This document shows positions 62,190 through 64,000 of a DNA stretch of 64,000 nt, in pieces. Origin of the DNA: Amphibalanus amphitrite (lineage: Eukaryota; Arthropoda; Thecostraca; Balanomorpha; Balanidae); contig NW_024883044.1 of the NCBI RefSeq assembly GCF_019059575.1, positions 82,269 to 146,268 of the forward strand, given 5' to 3'. Numbering within the stretch: the stretch's first letter is position 1; each line of letters begins with the position of its first letter. The notes beneath the pieces are model-generated. The model saw only the letters and a list, made by a program, of their open reading frames with translations. It was not told the DNA's origin and ran no database searches. Both the position numbers and the translations under genes were made by a program.

Positions 62190-62570
62190 CCGGGTGCGGT
62201 GAGTGCTTGGGGACTGCTCGGCCTATCCTTTGGTCAGGCTCAGCCCCGGCAACTCATCAGGGCCGGGCCCAGTTCATATAGAAAGGCCAGTCGGCAAGTG
62301 TCACTTTGCCAAAGTGCCACTTATCAAAGGGACACTTTGGGAAACGTTGGTGCAGGTGTGTAAGAGTGGCTATATGAATCCATTGTGGGGTAGCCCTTTC
62401 CAATAAGTGCCACGTAACAGCAATGGGACCAGGGACTCTACATGAACTGGACCCAGGGTGTTCGCCAAGAAGACCAATGTCTCCATCCTATGCTCCTTCC
62501 GGCTCTGAAATGGTCTTGTCAGACCGAAAGGGCATAACCCAACAAAACAAACCAAATTCGTTAGTTGGCT
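62190..62570 (+). mobile_element. Retroposon fragment with tail, copy 2
   Basis: 62440-62570 matches, in opposite orientation, the repeat at 48255-48380 and ends TAACCCAACAAAACAAACC. The upstream part (62190-62440) has GGTCAGGCTCAGCCCCGG and a self-complementary GGGCCCAGTTCAT / ATGAACTGGACCC pair. Likely the 3' part of a non-LTR retroposon. Confidence 0.5.
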
Positions 62571-62640
62571 GCGTGGTGTAGTGGTTAGCGCATTAACCTC
62601 ACGTTCGAATGACACGGGTTCGAATCCCATCGCCGGCTGA
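62567..62640 (+). other. tRNA-like SINE head
   Basis: TGGTGTAGTGGTTAGCGC (A box) and GGGTTCGAATCCC (B box) lie at tRNA spacing, but the acceptor and anticodon stems pair poorly, so this is not a good tRNA gene. A diverged copy of its 3' half (GGATCGAATCCCGCCGCCGG) follows at about 62690-62710. Each copy leads into a CCCA(G/A)TAAACAT end of the GACGTCGG element. Confidence 0.6.
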
Positions 62641-62728
62641 TGCTTTTGGCGTGTTGTCCCAGTAAACATACCGACGTCGGCGACTGGGGGGATCGAATCC
62701 CGCCGCCGGTTGATATTTTTGCCGCGTT

Positions 62729-62935
62729 GTCCCAATAAACATGCCGACGTCGGCCCCGTCGGTCCAACGACGAACGATCTCGTCAACCTCGGCAAACGAT
62801 CTCGGCCCGACGTCGGCTCGACGTCGGCTGGACTTCGGCTGGACGTCGGAACATGCGGGCATATCCGACGTCCAACCGATGTCGGGCCGAGGTTGAACCG
62901 ACGTTGGGCCGACGTCGTCATGTTTACTGGGTATT
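62729..62935. mobile_element. GACGTCGG palindromic element with inverted ends, copy 2
   Basis: About 207 bp with ends CCCAATAAACATG and CATGTTTACTGGG (inverted), each followed by a CCGACGTCGG-type block. The interior is more GACGTCGG or CCGACGTC blocks. It is non-coding and looks like a MITE or foldback element. Confidence 0.65.
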
Positions 62936-63297
62936 CATAACTATAGAATTGCTCTCTATGAAGCCAAGCGCTAATTTTCAACCGCTTTATTAATTATTCT
63001 GAACCACTTCTGGACTCAGATGATGATATGATAAAAAAAACGCGTTTCCCAGTGGTAAAGCATGTTTGTGACTGTCACTTGAAAGCTTTTGATTTAATTC
63101 GAGGACCATCTGAATTTTATTATTAATTATAAAATCAGCTCACGCTGAATGATTCCTGAAACATAATTGAAAACACATAAAAATTGCCCATCATCATGTG
63201 AGTACCTAACATAAATTTTCGACGAATAACAACATTATTTGTTATTTGTGCAAATATACATGTTTGCAGTAAATTAACACTTATAAAGAAAGCGATC
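62936..63297. other. Upstream flank of ATP-citrate lyase
   Basis: AT-rich; no element recognised. Probably holds the promoter. Confidence 0.4.
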
Positions 63298-63465
63298 ATG
63301 GCGGGTGTGAGACATATCCTTGCGCGTTGTAATCAAAGTTTACAACTGGGCGGCCTGCGAGCGCCGTCAGTCGTCGAGGAGTTGCCGGGTGGGTCGCGTG
63401 AGAGGCGGTGCCAGATTTTGGTGCCGGCAATTCATTGTACTGATTCTTCTCGTTTCCATTTGAAG
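63298..63465 (+). other. ACLY: Possible 5' UTR exon of ATP-citrate lyase
   Basis: A GC-richer segment ending in a good donor (TTTGAAG then GTGAGATG). It holds an open frame from ATG 63298, but splicing to the acceptor at 63892 puts that frame out of phase with the lyase start and it soon stops, so it would be a leader with an upstream frame. The true 5' end is not visible. Confidence 0.4.
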
Positions 63466-63899
63466 GTGAGATGTTTCCCTCGTTTCGGCTCTAACTGTGG
63501 GTGCTTTATATCTTACCTGAAGCGGCGTATCGCCTCGCCCATCGCATCGCTTGCGCTGGTCATGGTTGATTGAGCCAAGAATCTTGGGTTGAGCGGCGAT
63601 AATTAATCGTTTTTTTTTTTCGCCAGGGCCGTGCTTGGGACAACAAGCTTAGCTTTGTTAGTATGGTCGCTCAGTATTCTGAGCCAATATCCAAATGTTA
63701 GAAAGCAGATGATTTATATGAATTGAAGCCACCGTACGGTGTTAACATCTAAATCATTTTTTCTCACTACCTAGCAGGCATAAGCAACAAGTAAAAGTTA
63801 AAGTTAAGTTAAAAATAATGCTGTTTTTAAATATCATGGTGTTGCAATGGTACATGACATGTGAAATCTTATGTGACAAATTATGTTTCCAGATTAAGT

Positions 63900-64000
63900 A
63901 TGTCTGCCAAAGGAATCCGTGAAGCTACTGGAAAGGACATTTTAAACCGTCATCTTGCTGGTGTTGCCGCAGTTTCAGCCATGTTTGCTGCTGTTGGGGG
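63900..64000 (+). CDS. ACLY: ATP-citrate lyase, N-terminus (runs off the window)
   Basis: The cytosolic enzyme that cleaves citrate with CoA and ATP to acetyl-CoA and oxaloacetate, supplying lipid synthesis. Only 33 codons are present, reading MSAKGIREATGKDILNRHLA and then GVAAVSAMFAAVG. The first 18 residues match the animal ATP-citrate lyase start (human MSAKAISEQTGKELLY). An acceptor TATGTTTCCAG lies eight bases before the ATG, so the start codon is in the second or a later exon. The rest lies beyond the window. Confidence 0.85.
   Translation, partial: MSAKGIREATGKDILNRHLAGVAAVSAMFAAVG

Noticed and set aside
62567-62640. A functional tRNA gene
   Set aside because: The A and B boxes are good but the acceptor and anticodon stems pair poorly, and it leads into repeat sequence; a SINE head is more likely.
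63298-63573. A longer N-terminus for ATP-citrate lyase
   Set aside because: Splicing from the donor at 63466 to the acceptor before 63892 puts this frame out of phase with MSAKGIREATGK, which is the known family start.

Overview
The window is animal nuclear DNA. Its genes are split by GT-AG introns, it carries several transposon families, and the host genes match animal families. An arthropod-type RR-1 cuticle protein points to an arthropod. Very GC-rich coding exons and a well-kept CCDC180 gene (a protein linked to cilia and sperm flagella) would fit a crustacean lineage with flagellated sperm, such as a barnacle. That last step is inference; the sequence does not settle the species.

Host genes, left to right. 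(1) 3847-6021 (+): last coding exon of a hamlet/PRDM16/MECOM-type zinc-finger repressor, with a CtBP-binding PLDLT motif and the three C-terminal C2H2 fingers. (2) 10669-49958 (-): a twelve-exon CCDC180 gene whose joined frame is open for about 1417 residues; its last intron is about 24 kb and contains a giant LTR element. (3) 45335-45931 (+): an RR-1 cuticle protein gene nested antisense inside a CCDC180 intron. (4) 50836-53672 (-): complete five-exon metaxin-2. (5) 59779-60764 (-): complete three-exon DAP1. (6) 63900-end (+): the first codons of ATP-citrate lyase, with a likely 5' UTR exon before it.

The main novelty is at 16730-35907. What first looks like a 7.16-kb segment repeated two and two-thirds times is an LTR retroelement on the minus strand with the order LTR-internal-LTR-internal-LTR. 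The LTRs are 4.8 kb each and begin TGTAGC and end GTTACA on the plus strand. The internal parts are only 2336 bp each. There is a primer-binding-site-like sequence, a polypurine tract and a 4-bp target duplication (GAAT) around the whole array. I see no gag or pol. This is the layout of a non-autonomous LARD (large retrotransposon derivative), a class described mainly from plants. The copies are nearly identical, so the array is young or has been homogenised.

A second pattern runs through the host genes. In at least four introns of CCDC180 and metaxin-2, the minisatellite next to an exon is built from copies of that exon's own splice junction. In metaxin-2 the copied donor is intact and in frame, and its use would add 17 residues.

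Other mobile DNA: a 2.5-kb palindrome with facing tRNA-like heads, one arm split by an 855-bp TTAA-flanked MITE while the other arm keeps the empty site; two related TA-flanked MITEs with GGGGAGAGTGGGG ends; a foldback TA-flanked MITE; a cluster built of GACGTCGG palindromes; and two copies of a retroposon tail.
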